Shown here: in pieces, positions 21,709 through 27,976 of the stretch
Numbering within the stretch: position 1 is the stretch's first letter
Layout: each line of letters opens with the position of its first letter
Source: a virus
Direction: 5' to 3' (one strand)
IMG/VR virus record: IMGVR_UViG_3300022213_000022
Location: 1 to 32,279 of that record
Length of the DNA: 32,279 nt
Position numbers and translations under genes: made by a program
The notes under the pieces: model-generated
What the model saw: the letters and a program-made list of their open reading frames with translations, nothing else
What the model was told of the DNA's origin: nothing
Database searches by the model: none

Positions 21709-21899
21709 GCCAGCCACTCGTAATCGGCATACGGAACGATATGGTAACGTTGATGCCCGCGTTCGATAGCGTACCGTTCGGATTGCCCGATACGTCCCCA
21801 AAGTTGCGGGTCCTTCGGCTTGCTGTGAACATCGTAGTAGCCGTGTCGTATCAACTCCTGCCTGGCGGCCAATGCCGTCTCATGGTCACGGTATTTCAT
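21705..21899 (-). CDS. Small hypothetical protein
   Basis: 64 residues, Tyr/His/Arg-rich, helical (MKYRDHETALAARQELIRHG, then RYAIERGHQRYHIVPYADYE). ATGA overlaps with both neighbours. No family recognised. Confidence 0.55.
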   Translation of the reverse strand: MKYRDHETALAARQELIRHGYYDVHSKPKDPQLWGRIGQSERYAIERGHQRYHIVPYADYEWLA

Positions 21900-22219
21900 A
21901 TCCCCGCCTTGATAACAGCGACTAACAGAATCGAAAGTAACAGGAAGGCACCCACCGCCCACCAGCCGGACAAGCCGGAAGCCGGTATATTCTCGTCGTC
22001 CAGCCGGAAGTCAGAACGCGCGAATTCATGCCACTTGTCGCCGGCTGCTTCGCCATTGGGCATGGTCGCATAGGGATTCTTAAAACGAGCCAGCACCTTG
22101 CCGTGCTGCAATACGAATATATCCGCTGTCTCAGTGAACAACGGGAAGTGACGGCCAACATACTCAGCCGGTCTAGTGAGGCCAGGCGGCAAAGTGCCTT
22201 CGGGGTGGTATTTAATCAT
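21896..22219 (-). CDS. C-terminally membrane-anchored protein
   Basis: 107 residues: a soluble N-terminal region (HFPLFTETADIFVLQHGKVLARFKNPYATM) and a C-terminal transmembrane helix at about 85-105 (WWAVGAFLLLSILLVAVIKAG), so tail-anchored topology. AGGAGCACTAGACTG precedes the ATG, the shared leader of this cluster. Contains a GTCTAGTG element in frame (22171-22178). Confidence 0.6.
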   Translation of the reverse strand: MIKYHPEGTLPPGLTRPAEYVGRHFPLFTETADIFVLQHGKVLARFKNPYATMPNGEAAGDKWHEFARSDFRLDDENIPASGLSGWWAVGAFLLLSILLVAVIKAGI

Positions 22220-22223
22220 CAGT

Positions 22224-22802
22224 CTAGTGCTCCTGTTTCAATAGCTTATTCACCATTTGCGTCAGTTGTTTGTTTTGTGCCGACCGGGCCGCCGCCAACC
22301 CGGCCGCCGCCAACCAAGCCGACCGGTCCGCCGCCAACCAAGCCGACCGGTCCGCCGCCAACCAAGCCGACCGGTCCGCCGCCAACCCGACCGCCGCCAA
22401 CAGTTCAGCGTCAGTAATCTCGCTCTCTCGCCATGCTCGTGTAGCTGCGATAGCCGCAACGCTTCGCGGATCAGGGTTCTTGATGTTCTTCAACGCTTGC
22501 TCTTCACACCAACAGGCGAACTCATGCAGAACGGTAGAAGCATCAGCCATAGCAATAACGGTACGCTCGGATGCTACCGACTTGTCGTCTTGATGCAGTA
22601 TCCTGCCGCCCAACTCCACGCGACAGACCACGGGGCCAGGCGCATACTTCAAAGCATCAAACAGACGCTTTGTTGCGTGAAAGCCCGACTTGCACATAAC
22701 CAGTGAGTCGGGATCACATTTGAATGTATGGCCGACTCTAACTAACCGGCCATCCTTGTAGCCGAGTTTCTTGTTCTCGGCCAGAAAATGCCACGCTTTC
22801 AT
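22224..22802 (-). CDS. DUF7666-like protein with LAADRSAW tandem repeats
   Basis: 192 residues. The N-terminal 100 resemble the DUF7666 family (MKAWHFL, GYKDGRLVRVGHTF, CKSGFHATKRLFDALKYAPG, GPVVCRVELGG), seen in many phage and prophage proteins. The C-terminal 60 carry three exact LAADRSAW repeats plus degenerate flanking copies, then a Gln/Lys-rich helix ending LKQEH. Repeats of this kind are described in some family members and may form an alpha-helical rod; function unknown. Its stop (CAC TAG) falls inside the RBS leader of the next gene. Confidence 0.75.
   Translation of the reverse strand: MKAWHFLAENKKLGYKDGRLVRVGHTFKCDPDSLVMCKSGFHATKRLFDALKYAPGPVVCRVELGGRILHQDDKSVASERTVIAMADASTVLHEFACWCEEQALKNIKNPDPRSVAAIAATRAWRESEITDAELLAAVGLAADRSAWLAADRSAWLAADRSAWLAAAGLAAARSAQNKQLTQMVNKLLKQEH
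22304..22375. repeat. Three perfect 24-bp tandem repeats
   Basis: Three exact copies of a 24-bp unit begin at 22304, 22328 and 22352, with a partial, diverged copy after 22376. Each encodes one LAADRSAW unit on the minus strand. GC-rich, in frame, so copy-number change would alter protein length without a frameshift. Confidence 0.95.
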
Positions 22803-22806
22803 CAGT

Positions 22807-23037
22807 CTAGTGCTCCTGTATTTTAGCTCCGATTAGTTCACGGTTGAACCAGCGCACGATAACACGCAGATCGAAGTCATTGATGCCCTCACCGAGTGAC
22901 GTAGCTTTCATAAGCCGTCTAGTGAGTCTGTTCGTTTCTTTCAGGTCCCAGGCAGGCAACTTCATATCGTTGCGCATTGCAATGATGCGCCTTCTAACGT
23001 TGTTACGCCGGGCCTGAATCAGTTCGGATTCTGTCAC
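22807..23037 (-). CDS. Small basic hypothetical protein
   Basis: 76 residues, Arg-rich helical (NNVRRRIIAMRNDMKLPAWD, then RLTRRLMKATSLGEGINDFD). GTG start preceded by AGGAGCACTAGACCGC. Ends IQEH with CAC TAG in the next leader. Contains an in-frame GTCTAGTG at 22917. Family unknown. Confidence 0.6.
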   Translation of the reverse strand: MTESELIQARRNNVRRRIIAMRNDMKLPAWDLKETNRLTRRLMKATSLGEGINDFDLRVIVRWFNRELIGAKIQEH

Positions 23038-23068
23038 GCGGTCTAGTGCTCCTAAGCTCCAAGGTCAA

Positions 23069-23157
23069 TGCCGGCCCGCGTCCTACCTCGCAGCAAACGG
23101 CGGGAGCTATGCGCCGTTCGGGGGTGCGCCGGTAACATCTAGGGACGCGGACCGGCA
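23069..23157 (-). other. Possible structured RNA / regulatory stem element
   Basis: Arms at 23069-23083 and 23143-23157 form a 15-bp stem with one C/A mismatch (TGCCGG-C-CCGCGTCC against GGACGCGG-A-CCGGCA). It encloses a second hairpin AACGGCG/CGCCGTT (23096-23102 and 23112-23118). It fills most of the 160-base gap between the 22807 and 23198 genes. It could be a processed RNA, a cis-regulatory leader or a DNA-binding structure. No homology is claimed. Confidence 0.5.
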
Positions 23158-23197
23158 AAATTAGTTTAGGTTCGATTTGCCTGGTAGTCAATGCCGT

Positions 23198-23569
23198 CTA
23201 GCAATAAATCAAACCGTCGTCGCCTTGGTACAAGCACAGTTCCCCATACTTTTCGGCGCTTTTGGTCAATAAGTCGCGATAGCAAGCCGGCCATTCATCA
23301 TCCCGGAATCCAACGCCATGCCCTTGCCGTGTCATATAAAAGTCGTGACCGGCTTGCGCAATCGAATCATCGAAAGCATTCCGGCATACTTCCCCCGTAA
23401 TATAGCACCTAAAGCGGCGCCAGAATGAGCGACAGTCAGCCTCAATATCAAGTCGGCACTCTTCGCTTAGGTCCGCATCCCTGTCCGGCTGGCCGTCTTC
23501 GCCAGTATCGGCGATATAAAATGCTTCGATAAATGCGTCTGTAAAATGTTTTAAGTCTGATTCGTTCAT
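23198..23569 (-). CDS. Conserved phage hypothetical protein
   Basis: 123 residues, acidic (FIEAFYIADTGEDGQPDRDA), with a C-terminal pattern IAQAGHDFYMTRQGHGVGFRDDEW and EKYGELCLYQGDDGLIYC that I recognise from many phage proteins of unknown function (AGHDFWLTRNGHGxGF). Start ATG preceded by AGGAGCACTAGACC. The 78-base leader upstream is a repeat of the one at 25112. Confidence 0.75.
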   Translation of the reverse strand: MNESDLKHFTDAFIEAFYIADTGEDGQPDRDADLSEECRLDIEADCRSFWRRFRCYITGEVCRNAFDDSIAQAGHDFYMTRQGHGVGFRDDEWPACYRDLLTKSAEKYGELCLYQGDDGLIYC

Positions 23570-23570
23570 G

Positions 23571-23648
23571 GTCTAGTGCTCCTATTTTGCCAATACTAAC
23601 CCCAAGGGTATACCCTAGATCGCGTGTCCTGGGGCACTACACGCGGTC
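23571..23648 (-). repeat. Leader repeat copy A
   Basis: A 78-base non-coding leader upstream of the 23198-23569 gene, homologous to 25112-25188: both begin GTCTAGTGCTCCT, then TTTTGCCAATA-TAACCCCAAGGGTA, and end CACGCGGTC, with a diverged middle. Contains a GGGTATACCC palindrome (23607-23616) and a 7-bp hairpin CGCGTGT/ACACGCG (23621-23627 and 23639-23645). Probably a duplicated promoter/5' UTR module. Confidence 0.7.
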
Positions 23649-23666
23649 GAATCCAAGTGATTCGCA

Positions 23667-23695
23667 GCTAAACCCCGCGTTTGGCAGGGTTTAGC
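23667..23695. terminator. Hairpin after the 23705 gene
   Basis: Perfect 9-bp arms GCTAAACCC/GGGTTTAGC with an 11-base loop lie just downstream of the 23705-24559 stop (minus strand). No U-tract follows, so it is a weak or structural terminator candidate. Confidence 0.4.
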
Positions 23696-23704
23696 GGCTA
23701 TCAC

Positions 23705-24559
23705 TCACGCGACCGATTTTTCGCTTTCCGCTTTGATATCGTAATCGAACGGAAATTCAACCAGGATATCGAGCAGCGCGCTTTTAACTGCCGCGCTCAT
23801 TGGTTGCCGCCAGCCGAAACCGAAGCGCCCGGTGCGCGAGTAGTAAATCACGTTGTCAGTCGGCACGTTGTGATCCATAAGCCACAACATGCCGTCGCGC
23901 TCAACGACTGCCGCGCCGGTTTCTTTGGTCACGCTGTCAAGCTTTTCCTGATACTTGTCCAGCACGCGCTGCCGTTCGCGTTCGCGCCTCTTGACAGCCC
24001 GCGAATCCTTGCCGACCGTTTGCCGTTCGATGTACCGCGGTATCAGCCAGGCAGCTTCGGAATCCGTGAGCGGTTTACGCTTTGGCAAGTGCTCGGAGCA
24101 CGGCCGCATACGCAGTAAGAACAGGTCAAACTCTTTTAAGTATACGCTGTCCAAACACTTGTCGCAAAATGCGTTACCGACCGGTTCGCGGTGTCCGCAA
24201 TAGCCGCAAACGGCAGTATTCTCACGAATGGCGCGCATTTCGTCGGTAATTTCAAGCCAATGCCCGCGCTTGCAAGACTTAGCAATCAATGCCGGATATT
24301 CCTCATAGTGATCGAACACGCGGCGCCCGTCGGTCGTATTCCATTGATTCGAGAAAAGGAATTCCGTTTCGAGTTCGACGGTTTCGACGTATTCGCGCTC
24401 ACCGTACGGTATTACGACTCGTTTTGAGCCTTCGCCGCCCCAGGAATTCATCCAGACGCGCGGACCGTCGGCGTCGATCCGTTCGCGCACGGCCTTATAG
24501 GCCGCGTGCTGGTCCGAATCATTAATGTTGAATTGGTAATGATGTAATTGCGTTTTCAT
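23705..24559 (-). CDS. Zinc-ribbon-containing hypothetical protein
   Basis: 284 residues, large for this cluster. A four-Cys zinc ribbon CGYCGHREPVGNAFCDKC is central (about 118-135). Before it lies a conserved-looking WMNSWGGEGSKRVVIPYGER; after it, a basic coiled coil (RRERERQRVLDKYQEKL) and a final domain (GMLWLMDHNVPTDNVIYYSR, GRFGFGWRQPM). I recall similar proteins in other phages with no known function. The ATG overlaps the upstream stop (ATGA), with AGGAGCATAGGAAA before it, a variant of the shared leader. Confidence 0.7.
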   Translation of the reverse strand: MKTQLHHYQFNINDSDQHAAYKAVRERIDADGPRVWMNSWGGEGSKRVVIPYGEREYVETVELETEFLFSNQWNTTDGRRVFDHYEEYPALIAKSCKRGHWLEITDEMRAIRENTAVCGYCGHREPVGNAFCDKCLDSVYLKEFDLFLLRMRPCSEHLPKRKPLTDSEAAWLIPRYIERQTVGKDSRAVKRRERERQRVLDKYQEKLDSVTKETGAAVVERDGMLWLMDHNVPTDNVIYYSRTGRFGFGWRQPMSAAVKSALLDILVEFPFDYDIKAESEKSVA

Positions 24560-24720
24560 TTTCCTATGCTCCTATTGTAAGCCCGCACCAGGTCGCGACG
24601 AACCACGACAGGCGACGGGACGTTGTTGCGTTCATTCCAGAATTGGTCTGTTAGTGAATAAGCTTCCGTACCCTTACGGGATGACGGTATAACCTTTTGA
24701 CGGGCTGGCGTTGTTTTCAC
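24556..24720 (-). CDS. Small hypothetical protein (GTG start)
   Basis: 54 residues. A longer in-frame reading starts at 24840, but the GTG at 24720 has AGGAGC seven bases upstream (AGGAGCTAAAAAC), matching the leaders of the neighbours, and the longer form would run through another gene. Basic N-terminal part (MKTTPARQKVIPSSRKGTEA) and a helical end. Unknown function. Confidence 0.55.
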   Translation of the reverse strand: MKTTPARQKVIPSSRKGTEAYSLTDQFWNERNNVPSPVVVRRDLVRAYNRSIGK

Positions 24721-24724
24721 GTTT

Positions 24725-24898
24725 TTAGCTCCTGTAAAATAGCCGCGCAATGCATTCAAGGCGCGGCTGTCCAAAATCATGATGCGCCAGCCAATGCCAG
24801 AATGCAATATCCTGGCACTCGCCGAGTTCGACGTGTTCAATAATAGCGTAATCCGTTGTTACGGTATTACCTTCGAGTGTGATGTGATGTCCTATCAT
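24725..24898 (-). CDS. Small acidic hypothetical protein
   Basis: 57 residues read directly from the minus strand: MIGHHITLEGNTVTTDYAII, then ECQDIAFWHWLAHHDFGQPR and a Cys/Arg end (LECIARLFYRS). Start ATG directly follows AGGAGCACTAGAC, identical to the leaders of proven neighbours, which is the main support. Its last codons overlap the next gene's Shine-Dalgarno. Family unknown. Confidence 0.6.
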   Translation of the reverse strand: MIGHHITLEGNTVTTDYAIIEHVELGECQDIAFWHWLAHHDFGQPRLECIARLFYRS

Positions 24899-24900
24899 GT

Positions 24901-25110
24901 CTAGTGCTCCTTTATCGAACTAGCCGCGTCAAACAGAATCGATCCGCGGTAAGTCCAAATCCGCGCGGCGGCCGTATACGGCGGACCATTTTCTCGCAGT
25001 ACATTACCCCGGTTACGGCATATTTCGGCCAAAGCTTCTATGATATAGGGTAGCCCGAACTGCTCTATTCCTTGCTCCAATACTTCACAAAAGTTCTCTA
25101 CATTGTTCAT
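24901..25110 (-). CDS. Small hypothetical protein
   Basis: 69 residues, helical and Glu-rich (VENFCEVLEQGIEQFGLPYI, ending AASSIKEH). AGGAGCACTAGACA precedes the ATG; its own stop TAG is in the next gene's leader (GAG CAC TAG). Resembles short DUF-type phage proteins of the IEALAEICRNRG kind, unconfirmed. Confidence 0.6.
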   Translation of the reverse strand: MNNVENFCEVLEQGIEQFGLPYIIEALAEICRNRGNVLRENGPPYTAAARIWTYRGSILFDAASSIKEH

Positions 25111-25111
25111 T

Positions 25112-25188
25112 GTCTAGTGCTCCTTTTTGCCAATAGTAACCCCAAGGGTACCCCCGAGAAAATCGATTACAGGGCATCTCACGCGGTC
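25112..25188 (-). repeat. Leader repeat copy B
   Basis: A 77-base relative of 23571-23648 with conserved ends (GTCTAGTGCTCCT and CACGCGGTC) and the same TTTTGCCAATA-TAACCCCAAGGGTA core. It lies between the methyltransferase-like gene and the 24901 gene and contains the methyltransferase stop codon at its far end. Confidence 0.7.
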
Positions 25189-25852
25189 ACTTTTCAAGAA
25201 TCCGGCTCCATTGGTCGGCCATTGCGTCCGCAATGCCGGGATATGTGTTACTGCGAATTTGCCAGCGATCCTCGGACGGTCCAAGCCGGTTCTGTCCCGA
25301 GTCAGTCTGATTAGCCCACCGTTCAACAAGCTTGCCGTTGTGCTCAACCTGGCGGCCGGCAATCCGTCTAGTGCGCCTCAGCAAAGGAAAGCCGCGAATC
25401 CATAAACCGGTCCTTTTGCTGGCATCCTCGCCGAAATCGTATGGCTGTATATATTGCGGCTTCGGCATATCGGATAGCCGCGAGTTAATGACGCCGACCG
25501 GGTTTTCTATGCACAACCGGTCGATGCCGCAGTTCCAAAGATCGAAAACAAACGTTAATGCCTTTTCACGGGCAGCACGGCGCGCAGCGCCTGTTAACGT
25601 GCCCGGCTTGATATTTTTGGTCTGTACGTCTCTGTAGGCCCATTCCGCAGAGCAGCATAGATAGGTGCATGGTGGGTGCGCGATCAGCGCGTCCCAATGC
25701 CGCGAGGCGATCACGTCTAATACGTCGCCGACAATATGGTAAGGGCTGCCGGACTGATCCGGCAGCAAGTCACACGAATAGGCGTCAATGCCGCGTGCCC
25801 GGAAAGCGTCGCGCACCGTGCCGGATGATTCGCAGCCGACTAGAAGGCTCAT
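25187..25852 (-). CDS. DNA cytosine methyltransferase-like protein
   Basis: 221 residues. Motif I-like LVGCESSGTVRDAFRARG (3-20) with YSCDLLP, motif IV-like ALIAHPPCTYL (catalytic-type PPC with C62), and ENPVG in place of the ENV motif. These are the landmarks of the short phage family annotated as DNA cytosine methyltransferase. It lacks a clear variable target-recognition domain. Possible roles are protection from restriction or a base-modifying activity. An in-frame GTCTAGTG lies at 25366. ATGA overlap with 25849-26232. Confidence 0.75.
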   Translation of the reverse strand: MSLLVGCESSGTVRDAFRARGIDAYSCDLLPDQSGSPYHIVGDVLDVIASRHWDALIAHPPCTYLCCSAEWAYRDVQTKNIKPGTLTGAARRAAREKALTFVFDLWNCGIDRLCIENPVGVINSRLSDMPKPQYIQPYDFGEDASKRTGLWIRGFPLLRRTRRIAGRQVEHNGKLVERWANQTDSGQNRLGPSEDRWQIRSNTYPGIADAMADQWSRILEK

Positions 25853-26232
25853 TCTGTCGGGTCGAATGAATCAGCAGCCCCGAGCGCATCGGCCAGCGAA
25901 TCGCCGTTGTACAGTTCCGCGACTTGGTCGCACTCGTCGTAGACGCATACCAGAAACCGCGCGCCTTGCATTTCACGCTCGCCGGGATCGCGGGCGTCTG
26001 ACCATATCTTGATGTAGCGTCCGTCCGGTCGGTCATGGAAAAGAATAGGCCGTACAAACGAGACGCATACGTCATTGTGCCAGCTATCATCTTCAAAGCC
26101 GGCAGCCTCAATGGCTGCTACTTCGTTGTAGTGAGGCTGCATATAATCCTCGAATTCACGTTGTCTTAATGGCAATTGTGCTTCTCGCTCAATTGCTTCT
26201 GCGTCCGGTCTGTTCATGCTTATTGTGGTCAT
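25849..26232 (-). CDS. Hypothetical protein
   Basis: 127 residues, acidic, with an Asp/Glu-rich and aromatic pattern (FEDYMQPHYNEVAAIEAAGF, SFVRPILFHDRPDGRYIKIW). No family recognised. Leader GAGGAGCTAATACC before the ATG, as in 26945. Translationally coupled to the methyltransferase-like gene. Confidence 0.6.
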   Translation of the reverse strand: MTTISMNRPDAEAIEREAQLPLRQREFEDYMQPHYNEVAAIEAAGFEDDSWHNDVCVSFVRPILFHDRPDGRYIKIWSDARDPGEREMQGARFLVCVYDECDQVAELYNGDSLADALGAADSFDPTE

Positions 26233-26251
26233 GGTATTAGCTCCTCATCAG

Positions 26252-26296
26252 TACCAGCTCTTAAGGCGGCTGGTAGACACTGGCCAGAGCCAGTGT
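26252..26296. other. Two adjacent hairpins between genes
   Basis: TACCAGC/GCTGGTA (26252-26258 and 26269-26275) and ACACTGGC/GCCAGTGT with a four-base loop (26277-26284 and 26289-26296) stand side by side just before the 26232 start. They may be a processing or attenuation site. No U-tract follows. Confidence 0.5.
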
Positions 26297-26305
26297 TTCG
26301 GGCGC

Positions 26306-26566
26306 CTAAATATCGCTGTTCACAATTTCAGACATCACGGATTCGATTGCATAGCAATATTCGAGTGTCCGCATCGCGCCATTGTGCCGTTCAATCGCAT
26401 TGACGCGGCGAATCGCCCGGTTGGTCACATTGAACCGACCGCGAATAGGCCATAAGTGCGATTCATCTTGTGCGCGATACGCTTTGTTGATAATGCGACG
26501 CGCTGCCAAGTCGCTTGACGCGCTATCGGCCAGCGCGGCTATATCTTCGGCAGTTTTGATATTCAT
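26306..26566 (-). CDS. Small helical hypothetical protein
   Basis: 86 residues, Ala/Arg-rich (AEDIAALADSASSDLAARRI, later TNRAIRRVNAIERHNGAMRT). GGGAGCTAATGAC precedes the ATG. No family recognised. Confidence 0.6.
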   Translation of the reverse strand: MNIKTAEDIAALADSASSDLAARRIINKAYRAQDESHLWPIRGRFNVTNRAIRRVNAIERHNGAMRTLEYCYAIESVMSEIVNSDI

Positions 26567-26594
26567 GTCATTAGCTCCCTCGAAAATACCCTTA

Positions 26595-26945
26595 TTAGCC
26601 TATTTGCTCACTACAGTGCGAACAATAATTCGGTTCGTAATCCGGATCACAGTCCGGCTCGTTTAAGTCTTGATATTCCGTCTCGATATCAAGAGCGATA
26701 ACGTGCCAACCGTCGCCGGGATTAGAATGCGCGATCTGCCAATACTCGGACCGGCAGCAGTCCGCGCAAAGCGTGCCACCGTCGTCGGTAATAGCGTATA
26801 ACGAATAGCCGCCGGGAAACGAATAACGGATACGTGCCACGTAGCGGGCAATATCCGCCGGTCGGTCCATGTCATACTTATCATTGCGCCATATACAGCC
26901 TATTTCCTTAGAAACGGACCGGTAGTTTTCAATAATGTTGTTCAT
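26595..26945 (-). CDS. Zinc-knuckle hypothetical protein
   Basis: 116 residues: RYSFPGGYSLYAITDDGGTL, then CADCCRSEYWQI, and a C-terminal NYCSHCSEQIG, forming two CxxC pairs. This DDGGTLC..C/C..C pattern is common in small plasmid and phage proteins of unknown function. Leader AGGAGCTAATACC before the ATG. Confidence 0.7.
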   Translation of the reverse strand: MNNIIENYRSVSKEIGCIWRNDKYDMDRPADIARYVARIRYSFPGGYSLYAITDDGGTLCADCCRSEYWQIAHSNPGDGWHVIALDIETEYQDLNEPDCDPDYEPNYCSHCSEQIG

Positions 26946-26985
26946 GGTATTAGCTCCTATCTTTTGGTAACTGCAAGCGTTTTTA

Positions 26986-27201
26986 TCATTTCTTATCTAG
27001 CCTAGATTGTTCTATCAACTCGAAATAGAAGTCACCACCAAGCTCGCTTGTGTTGAAGTTGTCGCCGAGTAGCTCATAAAACTGAACAGCCAATCTCATT
27101 ACAGAAACACTAAGAGCACTGTCATTACTGTGATTGATTGCGAATCGATGTAAAGTTTGTAGAGCCGCAGAAACGTTTTCTACTTGTTTGTCATATCTCA
27201 T
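26986..27201 (-). CDS. Small hypothetical protein
   Basis: 71 residues, helical (VENVSAALQTLHRFAINHSN, then VMRLAVQFYELLGDNFNTSE). GGGAGAGAAGCG precedes the ATG. The block GTCAGTGAACG upstream (27214-27224) is repeated before the next gene. Unknown function. Confidence 0.6.
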   Translation of the reverse strand: MRYDKQVENVSAALQTLHRFAINHSNDSALSVSVMRLAVQFYELLGDNFNTSELGGDFYFELIEQSRLDKK

Positions 27202-27225
27202 CGCTTCTCTCCCGTCAGTGAACGA

Positions 27226-27426
27226 TTAAAGGCTGAAAAAATTCTCAACCGCTTCGATAGCGGTTTCAGCGTGACTAAATACCGCGTGCCGCTCAGCTTC
27301 CGGTAAATCACAGCTAACTGCTTTCGGCATGCTGCCGTATGTTGTCCATGCGACTTCGTGATTTGCAAGCGTCAAGACTAACGTTTGGCCGCCTTTATGT
27401 ACTTTCATTGTGTAGCGCTTGTTCAT
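27226..27426 (-). CDS. Small hypothetical protein, first of the leftward accessory operon
   Basis: 66 residues from ATG 27426; a second ATG two codons earlier sits too close to the Shine-Dalgarno (GGAGCTA directly before it). Beta then helix (YTMKVHKGGQTLVLTLANHE; AERHAVFSHAETAIEAVENF). The first coding gene leftward of the control region, so its promoter should lie in 27433-27600. Confidence 0.6.
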   Translation of the reverse strand: MNKRYTMKVHKGGQTLVLTLANHEVAWTTYGSMPKAVSCDLPEAERHAVFSHAETAIEAVENFFSL

Positions 27427-27716
27427 TGTCATTAGCTCCAGTCAGTGAACGGTTACCGTTATACGCTCATTCTCAGGGGAAGCAATTAAATACCTGATAT
27501 CGCTCGCAAGCTATTGATTTTAGGTAGCCCCGATAGCGGATACTTTTCGTAATTTGCGCAAAACGTCTCAAAAACGGCATACCTAAGCCAAAATAATGTC
27601 AAAGTAACCCCATTTATTTTCAGAGCCGGTTTTATCGTGTAAACACGAGCCGGAATAGATAGGTTTACATGAAAATAAATATCCTGGAATATCAATAACT
27701 TATGCTTGAAACATAG

Positions 27717-27976
27717 CTTGCAACACTTGCAACATGGTTTCACGTGCAAGTGTTGCAAATGGTGTTGCAACGTAAGTTATTGATTCGCCAGGGTAAATCG
27801 GCAAGTCGGGCTTATATGTGCAACATCTAATATAAGGGGGTTGTATATACAAGTTAAAACACTGTTGCGGGTGTTGGTTTGCAACACCCCATGTTGCAAC
27901 GTAAATCATTGAAACTTATAAGCTTATGACGGTTGCAACACTTGCAACACGGCTGCAACTGTTGCAAGTGTTGCAA
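27717..27976. repeat. Iteron-like TTGCAACA array
   Basis: Ten exact TTGCAACA boxes (either strand) lie in 260 bases. Block 1: two direct copies, 27718-27725 and 27727-27734, then two inverted ones, 27751-27758 and 27763-27770. Middle: one each way, 27879-27886 and 27892-27899. Block 3: direct 27933-27940 and 27942-27949, inverted 27960-27967 and 27969-27976. Direct copies are spaced by 9 bases. Blocks 1 and the middle end in GTAAGTTATTGA or GTAAATCATTGA. Candidate binding array for an initiator or regulator. Confidence 0.85.

Larger units (their letters stand above)
20799..25373. repeat. Dispersed GTCTAGTG element, 11 copies on one strand
   Basis: Copies begin at 20799, 21509, 22171, 22222, 22805, 22917, 23041, 23571, 24899, 25112 and 25366, all reading CACTAGAC on the coding strand. 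Six continue to GTCTAGTGCTCCT and form the ribosome-binding leader of the next gene; in three of those, plus the one at 21509, the TAG is the stop of the upstream gene. Five lie inside coding sequence. I saw no copy elsewhere in the window. Confidence 0.85.

Noticed and set aside
23069-23157. tRNA gene reading of the stem element
   Set aside because: Terminal stem of 15 bp, no cloverleaf, T-loop or anticodon arm was found; no tRNA was identified anywhere in the window.
25114-25362. Minus-strand frame of 82 codons overlapping the methyltransferase-like gene
   Set aside because: It lies in another frame of a gene with clear motifs and runs through the leader repeat; its EH end is simply the common leader sequence.
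27486-27909. Two overlapping minus-strand frames (94 and 69 codons) in the control region
   Set aside because: They run through the TTGCAACA array, giving Cys/Gln/His-rich peptides by repetition, and show no good RBS or domain-like composition.
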